From Callaeas wilsoni (taxonomy: Eukaryota; Chordata; Aves; Passeriformes; Callaeidae): DNA of 64,000 nt. The notes beneath the pieces are model-generated. The model saw only the letters and a program-made list of their open reading frames with translations, was not told where the DNA came from and searched no databases. The stretch lies in the NCBI GenBank assembly GCA_013398955.1, contig VWPU01009605.1:1-64000 (forward strand), in the 5' to 3' direction. A program made the translations under genes and the position numbers. This document shows positions 50,801 to 57,152 of this stretch, piece after piece; the stretch's first letter is position 1; each line of letters opens with the position of its first letter.

Positions 50801-53313
50801 GGAGCACATCCAGTTTACATGGATTCTTCTGATAATATACGTCCTAGGCACTTAGTAGTCTCCACTATGCAGTAGTAAATAGTGGTTAATGTGGCTTACT
50901 TTTTATTTTCCCTACAGAGTTTCATCATTTGGCCATGGTTTTCTCTTGTCATCACAGGAACCATGAAGACACATTCCCACAGACATGAGGGTGATTCACA
51001 CACAAGGACAGCTCAGGAGCCAAGGTCTTTTCCCACAGCATGAAGCTCAGCACAGGGCATTCCAGGAGACTTGACCAGAGTCAATTGCCTTCAATTGCTT
51101 TAGCAAAGAAACAAGGTATCCAGATGTTCCACTTAGCTACAATGATACTGCCTCTGGGTCCACACCTGGGAGGACTTAAACTAACCACATTTCCTGGGAG
51201 GAACATCGGTGCTCTAGGAAGCAGCGGCTATGATTACTCTCTTGAAATTCAGCAAGCTGAATGCTGCTTCACAGTTGAGAGCAAATAAAATGTTATGGAT
51301 CCTATCTGCAGTTTAGTACCTTATGTTGAAATCCATATGAATATAACAGCTTAAACTCTCTGTTGAATCTCGGTTTGCATTTTAAAACGTGTCTTAGGAT
51401 CTCACTTCGAATTTCCAGCACAGCAAATCCTATGAAGGCATTCTCTGGGAGAACTGCTATCCTTGTCACCTCCATACTCCTTCATCTGCAGTGGTGGGGG
51501 GTGGTGGCTTTACTGAGGAACACATGTGTTTGATTAAAAGTGAGCTAAAAATCTCTAATAAATTTATTGGACACTACTCAGTCAGGGAAAAAAAAAAAAA
51601 AGGTATTTGTACTGGATTTGTTTCTAAAACACAATCTAAAAAATCAGCATTTGCTGTGCATTCCATTTAAACTCTGAATCCATTATTAGTTTACTCTTTC
51701 TTGTTTTTTAAATATCTCCTACTACACCAGCTAATAATACAGCAAGGAAGAAATGGGGAAAAATCTATTATCTGATGAATGTCTGTGTTGGTGTTTTGTG
51801 CTGAAGCAGTGCAGCTGCTTTTTGAAACAATTTTGGAAAAGATCAAGTAAGGAAAATTCTCCAGACTATCCTTACAATAAGCTGCAGTTCTTTTCTGGCA
51901 AAAGCATGCCTAGAGATGAGTGAGCATTTAGTCTCACCACACATTCTTTTTCTGGACTCTAATGAAAATACATCAGCTTAATGCCAAATTTGTATGAAAT
52001 ACTTTCATATTTATCTCAGAAATAAATAAAAAATAAAAGTCTACCAAGTACACAGATTAAAATAAAATTAATTACAAATGCCATGATATTTGCAAAAGGT
52101 AATTCCTTATCAAGGGATTACAGATGGAAGTGATACCTGTGTTGTAAATTAATATCTATTAAAATATTTACTTTATTGTATGAATGAATAATATCACTGT
52201 AATGGCTTTTCCTAACTTTCTGTATTTAAAATAGATGGAATACAAACACTACTATGTCTGTGTTTCACTTCCAGTCACAAGGCATGTACAGAAATTATTC
52301 TTTGCATAGAATTAGTACATAAGCTTTGGAAGAGGAATCCATGGACTCTTAAGAATATTTAAATAACTGAAAGACTGTTGAGCGTTTAAAGTTCCACTAC
52401 TAAGGAAGATCACATTTAAAATGAATAGATGAAACCATTTATCTAATATTCAAACAGCAGAGACCGTAAATTTATGCAATAAATAGGAAAATCGTGATAT
52501 GTGTGTTTGCCAAACTGCTTATGACCATGAGGAATTAGATCACATTTTATGGCACTTAACAGTGGCAAGAGTTTTCCCCACATGTGTCACTGCTGTTCTG
52601 GATGTTGTATGGCTAGTCTCCCTTCAATATATATGTTCTAATAGATAACGTTTCATGTAAAAAAAAAAAAAGTTTAATTATAATGCATATTTTTTCTGTT
52701 TCACTTTCATCTATGCATTCAAATCTATAGATAAAAATCTTACCACAAAGTTTAGTCTGGAAGGCAGAGGTCAGTGTTTCGATCTGACTGAAATTAGCAA
52801 CCAGAAACACATGTTCTTCATGTGGTTCACTCCCAATGGACTTCAGAGTGTTCATATCCACTCTTCCCACTCCAATAGCAAAAATTAGGATCCCTGAGTT
52901 ACGTGCTTTAGCAGCAATCTCTGCCACAGGATCCTGAGGTCTCCCATCTGTCACTATCATGATAATTCGGGGCACATTCTGCCTCAAAGGTCGAGCCCCT
53001 TCTGTCTCTGAAAATGCAATGTTCACTGCATACTGCAGAGCCAGTCCAGTCATGGTGCCAGTGGCCAGGTGCATCATCCTCTTCACTGCTCTTTCAATTT
53101 CCTGCTTCCACCTGAAGGTCTTCAGCGAAAACTCCTGTTTGACGGTGCTGCCGTACTGAATCAGACCCACGCGCGTGGCATCAGGGCTGATGTCCAGAAA
53201 CTGCAAGATGGTCAAGATGAACTCCTTCACTTTTTCAAAGTCATAATGGTGCACACTGCGAGAACTGTCAATGATGAAAACAAGGTCCAGACGTTTGTTG
53301 TTGCAAGTGTTTT
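5811..53313 (-). CDS. MATN2: Matrilin-2, spliced, 5' end missing
   Basis: Secreted extracellular-matrix adaptor that forms oligomers and links collagens, fibronectin and other matrix proteins. In transcript order the exons give vWA1 (190 residues), 18 EGF modules of 41 residues each, vWA2 (about 189 residues), a 35-residue linker and a heptad coiled coil ending in ENRLKY. Every junction I could check keeps one phase-1 frame, giving 1,200 residues from the start of the vWA1 exon to TGA at 5813-5811. Human matrilin-2 has 956 residues in total with 10 EGF modules, so the EGF stalk is much longer here. Identity rests on strong match to matrilin-2 in both vWA domains, on EGF modules 1-7, on the matrilin-2-specific linker and coiled coil, and on synteny with RPL30. 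The signal-peptide exon was not found. Introns are GT-AG except the last, which is U12-type AT-AC. Confidence 0.96.
6711..8028 (-). mobile_element. CR1 LINE, 5'-truncated, minus orientation
   Basis: About 1.3 kb. On the plus strand it opens with CACAGAATCACAGAATGA, the reverse complement of the CR1 3' end, then the TTGGAAAAGACC...AGTCCAAC block typical of avian CR1. On the minus strand broken reverse-transcriptase frames are seen, including [17 protein letters not shown] (minus strand, about 7710-7650) and the C-terminal LNFGHNN region. The frame has several breaks and the 5' part is missing, so it is not active. It contains the single N of the window (7637). It lies inside the MATN2 U12 intron. 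Confidence 0.93.
7606..7668. repeat. 31-bp direct repeat on both sides of one N
   Basis: 7606-7636 and 7638-7668 are identical 31-mers starting CAATCCCCTCATCCAGATCA, separated by the single ambiguous base at 7637. The CR1 reading frame makes sense with one copy, not two. This is the signature of two contig ends that overlap but were joined with a placeholder. Confidence 0.9.
8029..10083. other. Intron sequence without recognised features
   Basis: Part of the MATN2 U12 intron between the CR1 copy and the penultimate coding exon. I see no exon with matching splice sites, no RNA gene and no clear repeat. Confidence 0.5.
10094..10189 (-). CDS. MATN2: MATN2 penultimate exon: cysteine pair and coiled coil
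   Basis: 96 nt. Acceptor TTTTTCAG; the donor is the U12 site ATATCCTTTT. Reads [16 protein letters not shown], then [16 protein letters not shown]. The CKC pair just before the heptads is the matrilin motif that makes the interchain disulphides locking the oligomer. The human counterpart reads [15 protein letters not shown]. Phase 1 at the start, and the split Leu codon at the end joins the last exon. Confidence 0.94.
10433..10537 (-). CDS. MATN2: MATN2 linker exon between vWA2 and coiled coil
   Basis: 105 nt, acceptor TTCCTGCAG, donor GTAATC, phase 1 at both ends. Encodes [19 protein letters not shown] followed by [15 protein letters not shown]. This matches the unique matrilin-2 segment [20 protein letters not shown] of human and is not found in other matrilins, so it fixes the paralogue. 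The previous exon I found ends TGTGAAG, so direct splicing gives CEG-PEST in frame. Confidence 0.9.
10538..15093. other. MATN2: MATN2 intron, about 4.6 kb, mostly featureless
   Basis: Lies between the linker exon and the end of vWA2. Human MATN2 has an alternatively spliced 57-nt exon in this interval; I could not find a convincing equivalent. A local CpG-rich patch is at about 11735-11960. No repeat family recognised. Confidence 0.5.
11735..11960. other. CpG-rich patch inside MATN2 intron
   Basis: About 14 CpG dinucleotides in roughly 225 bp in a region that is otherwise AT-rich and CpG-poor. There is no splice-flanked exon or family match; an open frame on the minus strand spans it but resembles nothing I know. 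It could be a small CpG island (internal promoter or enhancer) or a GC-rich remnant of a mobile element. Confidence 0.4.
15094..15246 (-). CDS. MATN2: MATN2 exon: C-terminal part of vWA2
   Basis: 153 nt, acceptor TGAATCCAG, donor GTAACA, phase 1-1. Encodes [38 protein letters not shown] and [14 protein letters not shown]. It supplies the last beta-strands and helix of the second vWA domain, including the terminal Cys that pairs with the Cys at the domain start. Very close to human matrilin-2 ([15 protein letters not shown]). Confidence 0.96.
15247..17753. other. MATN2: Intron splitting the vWA2 domain
   Basis: 2.5 kb. A 15-bp sequence is repeated at 17565-17579 and 17587-17601 (GAACACAAAGATCTG). 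No exon, RNA gene or clear transposon seen; open frames across 17234-17729 have no family support. Confidence 0.5.
17754..18167 (-). CDS. MATN2: MATN2 exon: N-terminal two thirds of vWA2
   Basis: 414 nt, acceptor CATTTCACAG, donor GTAAGT, phase 1-1. Starts [20 protein letters not shown]. The MIDAS metal site is complete: DGSKS (DxSxS), the Thr of GSMTGLAL and the Asp of FTDGRAQD. The Cys directly after the last EGF exon closes the domain disulphide. vWA domains of matrilins bind collagen and other matrix partners in a metal-dependent way. Confidence 0.97.
18168..20135. other. MATN2: MATN2 intron between last EGF and vWA2
   Basis: About 2 kb. Contains one short CR1 3' fragment near its upstream end (19925-20064); the remainder shows nothing recognisable. 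Confidence 0.55.
19925..20064 (+). mobile_element. Short CR1 3'-end fragment, plus orientation
   Basis: Matches the terminal block of avian CR1: GGCAGTGTTCAAAGCCAAGC, then ATGGAGCTAGATGATCTTCA, then TTCCTTCCAACCCAGACCAT and a final CTATGATTCTAT. Only the 3' end was inserted or survives. Confidence 0.88.
20136..20258 (-). CDS. MATN2: MATN2 EGF exon 19 (last EGF, before vWA2)
   Basis: 123 nt, acceptor TTTTCCTAG, donor GTAAGC, phase 1-1. Six cysteines in EGF spacing: [12 protein letters not shown], then [12 protein letters not shown] and [14 protein letters not shown]. Carries the C-x-N-x4-Y-x-C-x-C motif for Asx hydroxylation seen in calcium-binding EGF modules. Splices directly to vWA2 as CR-R-CTEG. 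Confidence 0.95.
20424..20546 (-). CDS. MATN2: MATN2 EGF exon 18
   Basis: 123 nt, phase 1-1, acceptor ATTCTCAG, donor [30 protein letters not shown] and [14 protein letters not shown]. All six Cys are present, but the Asx position of the hydroxylation motif is Ser (CIS instead of CVN). Confidence 0.95.
20687..20809 (-). CDS. MATN2: MATN2 EGF exon 17
   Basis: 123 nt, phase 1-1, acceptor TTATTCCAAG, donor [30 protein letters not shown] and [14 protein letters not shown]. Six Cys intact; the hydroxylatable Asn is replaced by Pro (CVP), unlike most of its neighbours. Confidence 0.95.
21010..21132 (-). CDS. MATN2: MATN2 EGF exon 16
   Basis: 123 nt, phase 1-1, acceptor CTTCTCAG, donor [30 protein letters not shown] and [14 protein letters not shown]. 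Six Cys and the Asn motif are intact. The conserved Gly two residues after the fifth-Cys pair (usual CxxGF) is Asp. Confidence 0.95.
21296..21418 (-). CDS. MATN2: MATN2 EGF exon 15
   Basis: 123 nt, phase 1-1, acceptor GTTTGCAG, donor [30 protein letters not shown] and [14 protein letters not shown]. Closest in sequence to EGF exon 16. The conserved Gly of CxxGF is Lys here. Confidence 0.95.
21512..21634 (-). CDS. MATN2: MATN2 EGF exon 14
   Basis: 123 nt, phase 1-1, acceptor GTTTTCAG, donor [30 protein letters not shown] and [14 protein letters not shown]. All cysteines and the Asn motif are intact. Only a 94-bp intron separates it from exon 13, the shortest spacing in the array. Confidence 0.95.
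21729..21851 (-). CDS. MATN2: MATN2 EGF exon 13
   Basis: 123 nt, phase 1-1, acceptor TATTCCCAG, donor [30 protein letters not shown] and [14 protein letters not shown]. Nearly identical to exon 14 at both ends of the module, but the hydroxylation Asn is Ser (CAS). First exon of the downstream EGF cluster. Confidence 0.95.
21852..24928. other. MATN2: 3-kb intron dividing the EGF array into two clusters
   Basis: Most introns in the array are 87-384 bp; this one is 3.1 kb. Much of it is an ancient CR1-like element (see separate entry). I found no intact or broken EGF exon in it. Confidence 0.75.
22300..24720 (+). mobile_element. Ancient, heavily decayed CR1-group LINE, plus orientation
   Basis: Recognised by patches in the order of a full CR1/L3-type element: near 23205-23300 (AGGAACAAAAAGCATCCTAA, end of the endonuclease part), near 23630-23760 (CCTGTCAGCTTGACACCGAT and CAATCAACTTGGAGTTATGG, early reverse transcriptase), near 23970-24070 (TTGTCTTGGTCCTCTACTAC, the [10 protein letters not shown] equivalent) and near 24170-24220 (GAAACAAAGAATGAAGGCTG). 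No frame is open for any length. Boundaries are approximate. It is far more diverged than the other CR1 copies here, so it predates them. Confidence 0.65.
24929..25051 (-). CDS. MATN2: MATN2 EGF exon 12
   Basis: 123 nt, phase 1-1, acceptor TTCTTCCTAG, donor [30 protein letters not shown] and [14 protein letters not shown]. Six Cys and the Asn motif are intact. Last exon of the upstream EGF cluster, before the 3-kb intron. Confidence 0.95.
25264..25386 (-). CDS. MATN2: MATN2 EGF exon 11
   Basis: 123 nt, phase 1-1, acceptor TTTTAACAG, donor [30 protein letters not shown] and [14 protein letters not shown]. Its first loop equals that of exons 15 and 16, which suggests block duplication rather than only single-exon duplication. 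Confidence 0.95.
25474..25596 (-). CDS. MATN2: MATN2 EGF exon 10
   Basis: 123 nt, phase 1-1, acceptor CTTCTCAG, donor [30 protein letters not shown] and [14 protein letters not shown]. All six Cys and the Asn motif are intact. Confidence 0.95.
25981..26103 (-). CDS. MATN2: MATN2 EGF exon 9
   Basis: 123 nt, phase 1-1, acceptor ATTCCCAG, donor [30 protein letters not shown] and [14 protein letters not shown]. All six Cys and the Asn motif are intact. Confidence 0.95.
26271..26393 (-). CDS. MATN2: MATN2 EGF exon 8
   Basis: 123 nt, phase 1-1, acceptor TATTCCCAG, donor [30 protein letters not shown] and [14 protein letters not shown]. First member of the expanded KSVNHG type. Upstream modules 1-7 have clearly different sequence. 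Confidence 0.95.
27278..27400 (-). CDS. MATN2: MATN2 EGF exon 7
   Basis: 123 nt, phase 1-1, acceptor GCTTCTTCAG, donor [33 protein letters not shown] and [14 protein letters not shown]. Corresponds one to one with human EGF 7 (LLSDHGC, then a DRSF-type loop). Confidence 0.95.
28392..28558 (-). mobile_element. CR1 3'-end fragment, minus orientation
   Basis: Opens TCACAGAATCATAGAATATC and continues GAGTTGGAAGGGACTC, then the AAATGCTTCTTGAACTCTG block, all in the order of the reverse-complemented CR1 3' end. Only the terminal segment is present. Confidence 0.88.
29348..29406. repeat. Imperfect tandem direct repeat, 35-bp period
   Basis: Two 24-bp copies, 29348-29371 and 29383-29406, core CAGACACATTTGTCATG, differ at one base (CTGTC against CCGTC). 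Two units only. Confidence 0.8.
29648..29770 (-). CDS. MATN2: MATN2 EGF exon 6
   Basis: 123 nt, phase 1-1, acceptor AATCAATAG, donor [33 protein letters not shown] and [14 protein letters not shown]. The CLNT and INEDLKTC segments are specific to human EGF 6, so orthology is clear. The upstream neighbour, exon 5, is dead; splicing exon 4 directly to this exon keeps the frame. Confidence 0.96.
29771..32107. other. MATN2: MATN2 intron, no features recognised
   Basis: AT-rich sequence between EGF exon 6 and the relic of exon 5. No exon, RNA gene or clear repeat. Confidence 0.5.
32108..32229 (-). pseudogene. MATN2: Decayed MATN2 EGF exon 5 (pseudo-exon)
   Basis: The acceptor is intact (CACTTCACAG) and the exon begins in the right phase with [20 protein letters not shown], matching human EGF 5 (ALNKPGC, CVNMEES). 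After [11 protein letters not shown] the frame is lost: the exon is 122 bp instead of 123, so the last Cys is out of frame. The donor reads ATGAGTG where a GTGAGTG is expected (32107-32101). Reading on meets TGA at 32083-32081. Exon skipping from exon 4 to exon 6 stays in frame, so the loss would remove one module without breaking the protein. A sequencing error could explain the missing base but is unlikely to explain the changed donor as well. Confidence 0.85.
32230..33629. other. MATN2: MATN2 intron, no features recognised
   Basis: 1.4 kb between EGF exon 4 and the relic exon 5. AT-rich, with no recognisable element. Confidence 0.5.
33630..33752 (-). CDS. MATN2: MATN2 EGF exon 4
   Basis: 123 nt, phase 1-1, acceptor TATCATTTAG, donor [33 protein letters not shown] and [14 protein letters not shown]. 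The LNPD-KTC ending is shared with exon 3 and with human EGF 3 and 4. Confidence 0.95.
33753..37690. other. MATN2: MATN2 intron, 3.9 kb, nothing recognised
   Basis: No exon or repeat family seen. Short open frames at 35208-35703 and 36401-36706 have no splice or family support. Confidence 0.5.
37691..37813 (-). CDS. MATN2: MATN2 EGF exon 3
   Basis: 123 nt, phase 1-1, acceptor CTTTTTCAG, donor [33 protein letters not shown] and [14 protein letters not shown]. Six Cys and the Asn motif are intact; matches human EGF 3/4. Confidence 0.95.
39388..39850 (-). mobile_element. CR1 LINE fragment, minus orientation
   Basis: Contains the reverse-complemented CR1 3' blocks in order: TTTAGTCCAACTGCTTGACC, GGAGCATCCATCTCCTGCAG, AAGCCTGTTCCAGTGTTTCA and CACCTCCCCTGGCACAG. 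The minus-strand frame shows broken reverse-transcriptase tail text ([14 protein letters not shown]). Inactive. Ends are approximate. Confidence 0.88.
40021..40076. repeat. Near-perfect inverted repeat (hairpin)
   Basis: TTGGCCTGTAAGAAC (40030-40044) and GTTCTTTACAGGCCAA (40050-40065) are inverted complements with one bulged base and a 5-base loop. Outer arms GTAAGT (40021-40026) and ACTTAC (40071-40076) also pair. About 21 bp of stem in total. Not part of any repeat family I recognise; it could be a small hairpin RNA or a palindromic element remnant. Confidence 0.75.
44333..44455 (-). CDS. MATN2: MATN2 EGF exon 2
   Basis: 123 nt, phase 1-1, acceptor ATGTGTTGTAG, donor [32 protein letters not shown] and [14 protein letters not shown]. 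Matches human EGF 2 (DLCAMEDHNCEQLC). Six Cys intact. Confidence 0.95.
44456..48617. other. MATN2: MATN2 intron, 4.2 kb
   Basis: AT-rich. Contains a small tandem duplication of GAAGTTGTCTGATT at 45584-45597 and 45598-45611. No exon, RNA gene or clear transposon recognised. Confidence 0.5.
45584..45611. repeat. Perfect 14-bp tandem duplication
   Basis: GAAGTTGTCTGATT occurs twice head to tail in the MATN2 intron. Probable replication slippage. Confidence 0.85.
48618..48740 (-). CDS. MATN2: MATN2 EGF exon 1 (follows vWA1)
   Basis: 123 nt, phase 1-1, acceptor TTCTTTTCAG, donor [31 protein letters not shown] and [14 protein letters not shown]. Joins vWA1 as KLC-A-PHMC and matches human EGF 1 (MCSTLEHNCAHFC, CKQGYIL). 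Confidence 0.95.
48741..52743. other. MATN2: MATN2 intron between vWA1 and EGF exon 1
   Basis: 4 kb of AT-rich sequence with a poly(A) run near 51588-51601. I recognise no exon or element. Confidence 0.5.
52744..53313 (-). CDS. MATN2: MATN2 exon: complete vWA1 domain
   Basis: 570 nt in one exon, acceptor TTTTCCTTTTAG, donor GTAAGA, phase 1-1, 190 residues. Begins [20 protein letters not shown]. The MIDAS site is complete: DSSRS, the Thr of GTMTGLAL and the Asp of VTDGRPQD. Other landmarks are [20 protein letters not shown] and [20 protein letters not shown]. Terminal Cys in QTKLC. Close to human matrilin-2 along its whole length. vWA1 is a single exon, whereas vWA2 is split over two. The Met at 53254 inside this exon is not the true start: the DLVFIID strand lies upstream of it. 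Confidence 0.97.
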
Positions 53314-53577
53314 CTAAAAGGAAAATGCAAACAAAAATACTTTACAATTTCAAAATGCAAATAGATTCAGGTTTACTGTCTAAACAGACACTTTGACAAA
53401 CGCTTAGAAAATTCAGGAAAAATAGGAGATACCAGAACGAAGGCTACTTGGGCAATATAAATTTGTTCTCCAGTAAATAACAAAAGCTGCCTGTTACTTG
53501 ATCATTATATGTATTTGTTTGTGTGCATGTGTGAAATAAGTGCCCAGAATGATTAACGGCAGTGGAATGGGAAGATA

Positions 53578-53930
53578 GAATCACAGAGTCAGAGAACAGC
53601 TTGGGTTGGAAAGGACACCAAAGATCATGTACTTCAACCCCCCTGCCGTGAGCAGGGACACCTTCCAGTAGACCAGGTTGCTCAAAGCCCCACCCAACCC
53701 TGCCTTAAAACACTGCCAGTGATGAGACATCCACAACTTCTCTGGGCAACCTGTTCAAGTAAAGAATTTCTTCTCTATATCTAATCTAAACCTGGCCTCT
53801 TTTAGTTTATTATTAGTTCATTACTTCTTGTCCTAGCATTACATGCCCTTTTCAAATGTCACTCTTCAGGTACTTGTGCGTTACCCTGTTGTGTCGTTGT
53901 TGAGATTTTGACCTCATTCCTCACACAGGG
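53578..53930 (-). mobile_element. CR1 LINE 3' fragment, minus orientation
   Basis: Opens AATCACAGAGTCAGAGAACA, then TTGGGTTGGAAAGGACACCA, AGATCATGTACTTCAACCCC and the GACACCTTCCAGTAGACCAG block: the reverse-complemented CR1 3' end. Downstream text (ATTTCTTCTCTATATCTAAT) continues the element. The right boundary is uncertain. Confidence 0.88.
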
Positions 53931-55928
53931 TGGAAATCCTCTCTGAATGACATAGTTAACTATTTAAGTGGGCTGCACTGTGATGCTTTGTGTGGCAGTG
54001 CCTGAGAATTTAGAAATCTAATAGTGTGACAAGTCAGGGGGGTATAAGTGTTTCATTAGAAACAGGGAAAACAGAACACAAAGAAATACAGGTCAAAAGC
54101 ATCTGTTAATTGCACTGACTGATAAGAGATGTGAGGGGACTGATTTTTCAAGGAAGTTGGCAGTAAGCAGCACTTTGCATGTACAAAGTGCAGTTCTCAA
54201 TGACGGCAACTGTAGCTGTGAGTGCTCAGCAGTTCTACAAATCAAATGCCATGATTTCAAACATGTAATTAATACCCATGTGGGGAAAGTTTCATGTATT
54301 GGACTAGCTCAGCATCACAGAGAAATTCTATGGTTGCATCAGAGAGAAAATCCTGTTGTCTACAGTGGCACTCCACTTGGCCAAAAATCACTCATACTGA
54401 ACACTCCCTGAAATCTATGTCAGTCATTAGAAGTTTTTTTTTCCAAGAGCCACTGAAGCAGAAATATTACAGACAGAGTATGTCTATATCTGACAATTGC
54501 ACAGATGGGCAGGCCAAGCTATCATGGATAACAGCAGAAGTGAAGGCTGGCTGCCTTCTAGGCATCCTACGTGCTTTCTGGGACCCTGAGTACATCCTCT
54601 GCTCAGCATCCTTTTCTGAAAGAATGTGAGAAATATGAGATGTATGCATGAGTTGCATGATGAGAATGGATAGGGACTGACCATTCACAGGAAGCCAGCA
54701 CATGGCAGGCTTGAGGCAAGCCTTCAAGGGGAGCTATCAGACTTATCACAGAAGAAGACAGCATATGGAAAAAGATTAAAAGGACTTTGACGGGATGCTG
54801 ATGACAAGAAATCAACAGAGGTTTAACGTGTGTATTAAAGACTCCTCCAAATTAGGAAATCCCTGAGCCACAAAAGCACTGCAGCTCAGAGAATAACTGT
54901 AGGTGGCATTTTCTTGTCCTTAAACTATTTCACATGCATGTACTTTTGACATCTGACAGAGACAAAACACTGGGTTAGATAGATCTATGGCTTCAATCAT
55001 TGTGTCTGCTCATCTTCTTAAATTCCTGTGGCTATGAATAAGCCTATGAGGTTGTTAGCTGTGGTTGTATGCCTGGCTTGAAAGATTAAAGATGGCAAGA
55101 ATGCTCATCAGACCACAGTGGCATCCTCATTTTACTAAGATGAGACACCCCTAATCAGTAGTTTCCCTTATTGCCAAATTCAATTCAATTCCCCGTGTAC
55201 TGTCATCCATCTTGTGCAGTGAATGAGGCAAATGTTTGGTGGAAAAGTAGTGTTTCACTGTATAATCAAAGGTCATGTCATACTGCACTAGTACAAGCGG
55301 GCCAATCAAGGACTCAATTGGAAAAACGTCTGTCTGCAGACGGTCCTTTAAACGAGTTCGCTCGCGACTGCTGACGAACGCTCATCAAGCACTTCTGCCA
55401 AGGCAGAGGGTGACAAAGATGCCTGTTTTCACTCGTTAACTCAGAAGCCTCTTTCACAGATTACCAAGAACATTTGTTGGCATAGAATAAAAATGCTCTT
55501 TAATGACAATAAAAGTGACTGCCTGGATTTATTCATGTTCAGTCTACAGTACAGCTTTATTCATAAGCATAGGAATATGCTCGGGTTGCTTATTCTTTCA
55601 AAACCAGAGCAGGTTGAATATAAGCCAAGCTGAGCAGAAACAAAATTCCAGTTCTAATGGGATACAGATATCCTGACGCAACTATTTGCCACCTTATTAT
55701 CTTAATTATAATTATCCTTATATATATTAAAAATTATGAATTATTTTTACTAATATAACATGAATGATTCCAGCAATACAAAGATAATGCTAAGTTATGA
55801 TTTGTGGGAGCAGAGCAATAGGAAAGGAGGATAATTACAGAAAAAAAGGCTAAGAATATGTGTGTGCATATGAGGGGAAGGACAGATAAGGGAGAAGGGT
55901 AAAATGGCTGCTATTTTATTTCCCTTAA

Positions 55929-57152
55929 AACATTTCAGCATGGATTCACTAAAAGTAATCATGCTTGACCAGCCTGATTGCCATCTATGATGAAACAACT
56001 GCCTGGATGGATAAGGGGAGAGCAGTGGATATTGTCTTACCTTGACTTCAGCAAGGCTTTCAACACTGTCTCTCACATCCTCATAGGCAAACTCAGGAAG
56101 TGTGGACTGCGTGAGTGGACAGAGAGGTCGTTTGAGAACTGGCTGAACAGCAGATCCCAGAGTCCTAATTACTGGCACAGTTGGAGGCCTGCCACTGGTG
56201 GCATCTACCAAGGTTCAGTACGGGGCCCAGTATTGTTTAACTATTCATCAATAACTTGGATGGAGGGGCAGAGGCCTCCTCAGCAAGTTCCCTGACAACA
56301 CAAAGCTGGGAGGAGTGGCCAATACCTCAGAGTGCTGTGACCCCTTCAGAAGGACCTCAACAGGCTGGAGAGATGGACAGAGAAGAACCGTCTGAAACTC
56401 AACAAAGGTGAATGCAGGGTCCTGCACCTGGGGAGGAACAACCCCAGGCACCAGTACAGGCTGGGGGGCAAGCTGCTGGAAGCAGCTCTGCAGAGAAGGG
56501 CCTGGGGATCCTGGAGGGCAAGGAAATGTCCATGAGCTGGCACTATGTTCTTGTGGCCAATAAGGCCAAAGGTATCCTGAGGTGCACTAGGAAGATCATT
56601 GGCAGCAGGTCCAGGGAGGTGACCCTGCCCCTCTACTCAGCCCTAGTGAGACCACATCTGGAGTGCTCTGTCCAGTTCTGGGCTCCACAGTACAAGAGAG
56701 ACATGGAGCTACTGGAGTGGGTGCAGAGGAAGGCTACAAAGATGACGAGGGGACTGGAGCATCTCTCTTACAAGGAAAGGCTGAGAGAGTCAGGCCTGTT
56801 CAGCCTCAAGAAGACACTACTGAGAGAGGATCTCATCAATGTCTATCAGTCTCTGAAGGGAGGGTGCCAAGAAGATGGAGCCAGGCTCTTCTCGGTGGTG
56901 CCAAGCAAAAGGACAAGAGGCAGTGGGCAGAAACTGACACACAGGAAACGCCACCTGAACATGAGGAAAACCCTCTTTACTGCAACAGGCTGCCCAGAGA
57001 GGCTGTGGAGTCACCCTCACTGGAGATATTCGAGAACCATCTGGACACAATCCTGTGCCATGTGCTCCGGGCTGACCCTGCTTGAGCAGGGAGGTTGGAC
57101 CAGATGACCCACTGTGCTCCTTTCCAACCTTGTCCATTCGGTGATTCTGTGA
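55929..57152 (+). mobile_element. CR1 LINE, 5'-truncated, plus orientation
   Basis: About 1.2 kb. Starts inside the reverse transcriptase; YLDFSKAFNTVSHILIGKL (56038-56094) is the motif region before the catalytic core. It then gives QGSVRGPVLF (usual QGSVLGP), RPHLECSVQFWAPQ and the C-terminal frame, and finishes GGTTGGACCAGATGACC...TTCGGTGATTCTGTGA, the CR1 3' terminus. Frame breaks and missing catalytic segments mean it is inactive. Not a host gene, despite a 231-residue open frame at 56412-57107. Confidence 0.94.

Noticed and set aside
56412..57107. 231-residue open frame on the plus strand
   Set aside because: It is the C-terminal part of a CR1 reverse-transcriptase ORF2 in a 5'-truncated copy with broken upstream frame, ending in the CR1 3' terminus. 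Not a host gene.
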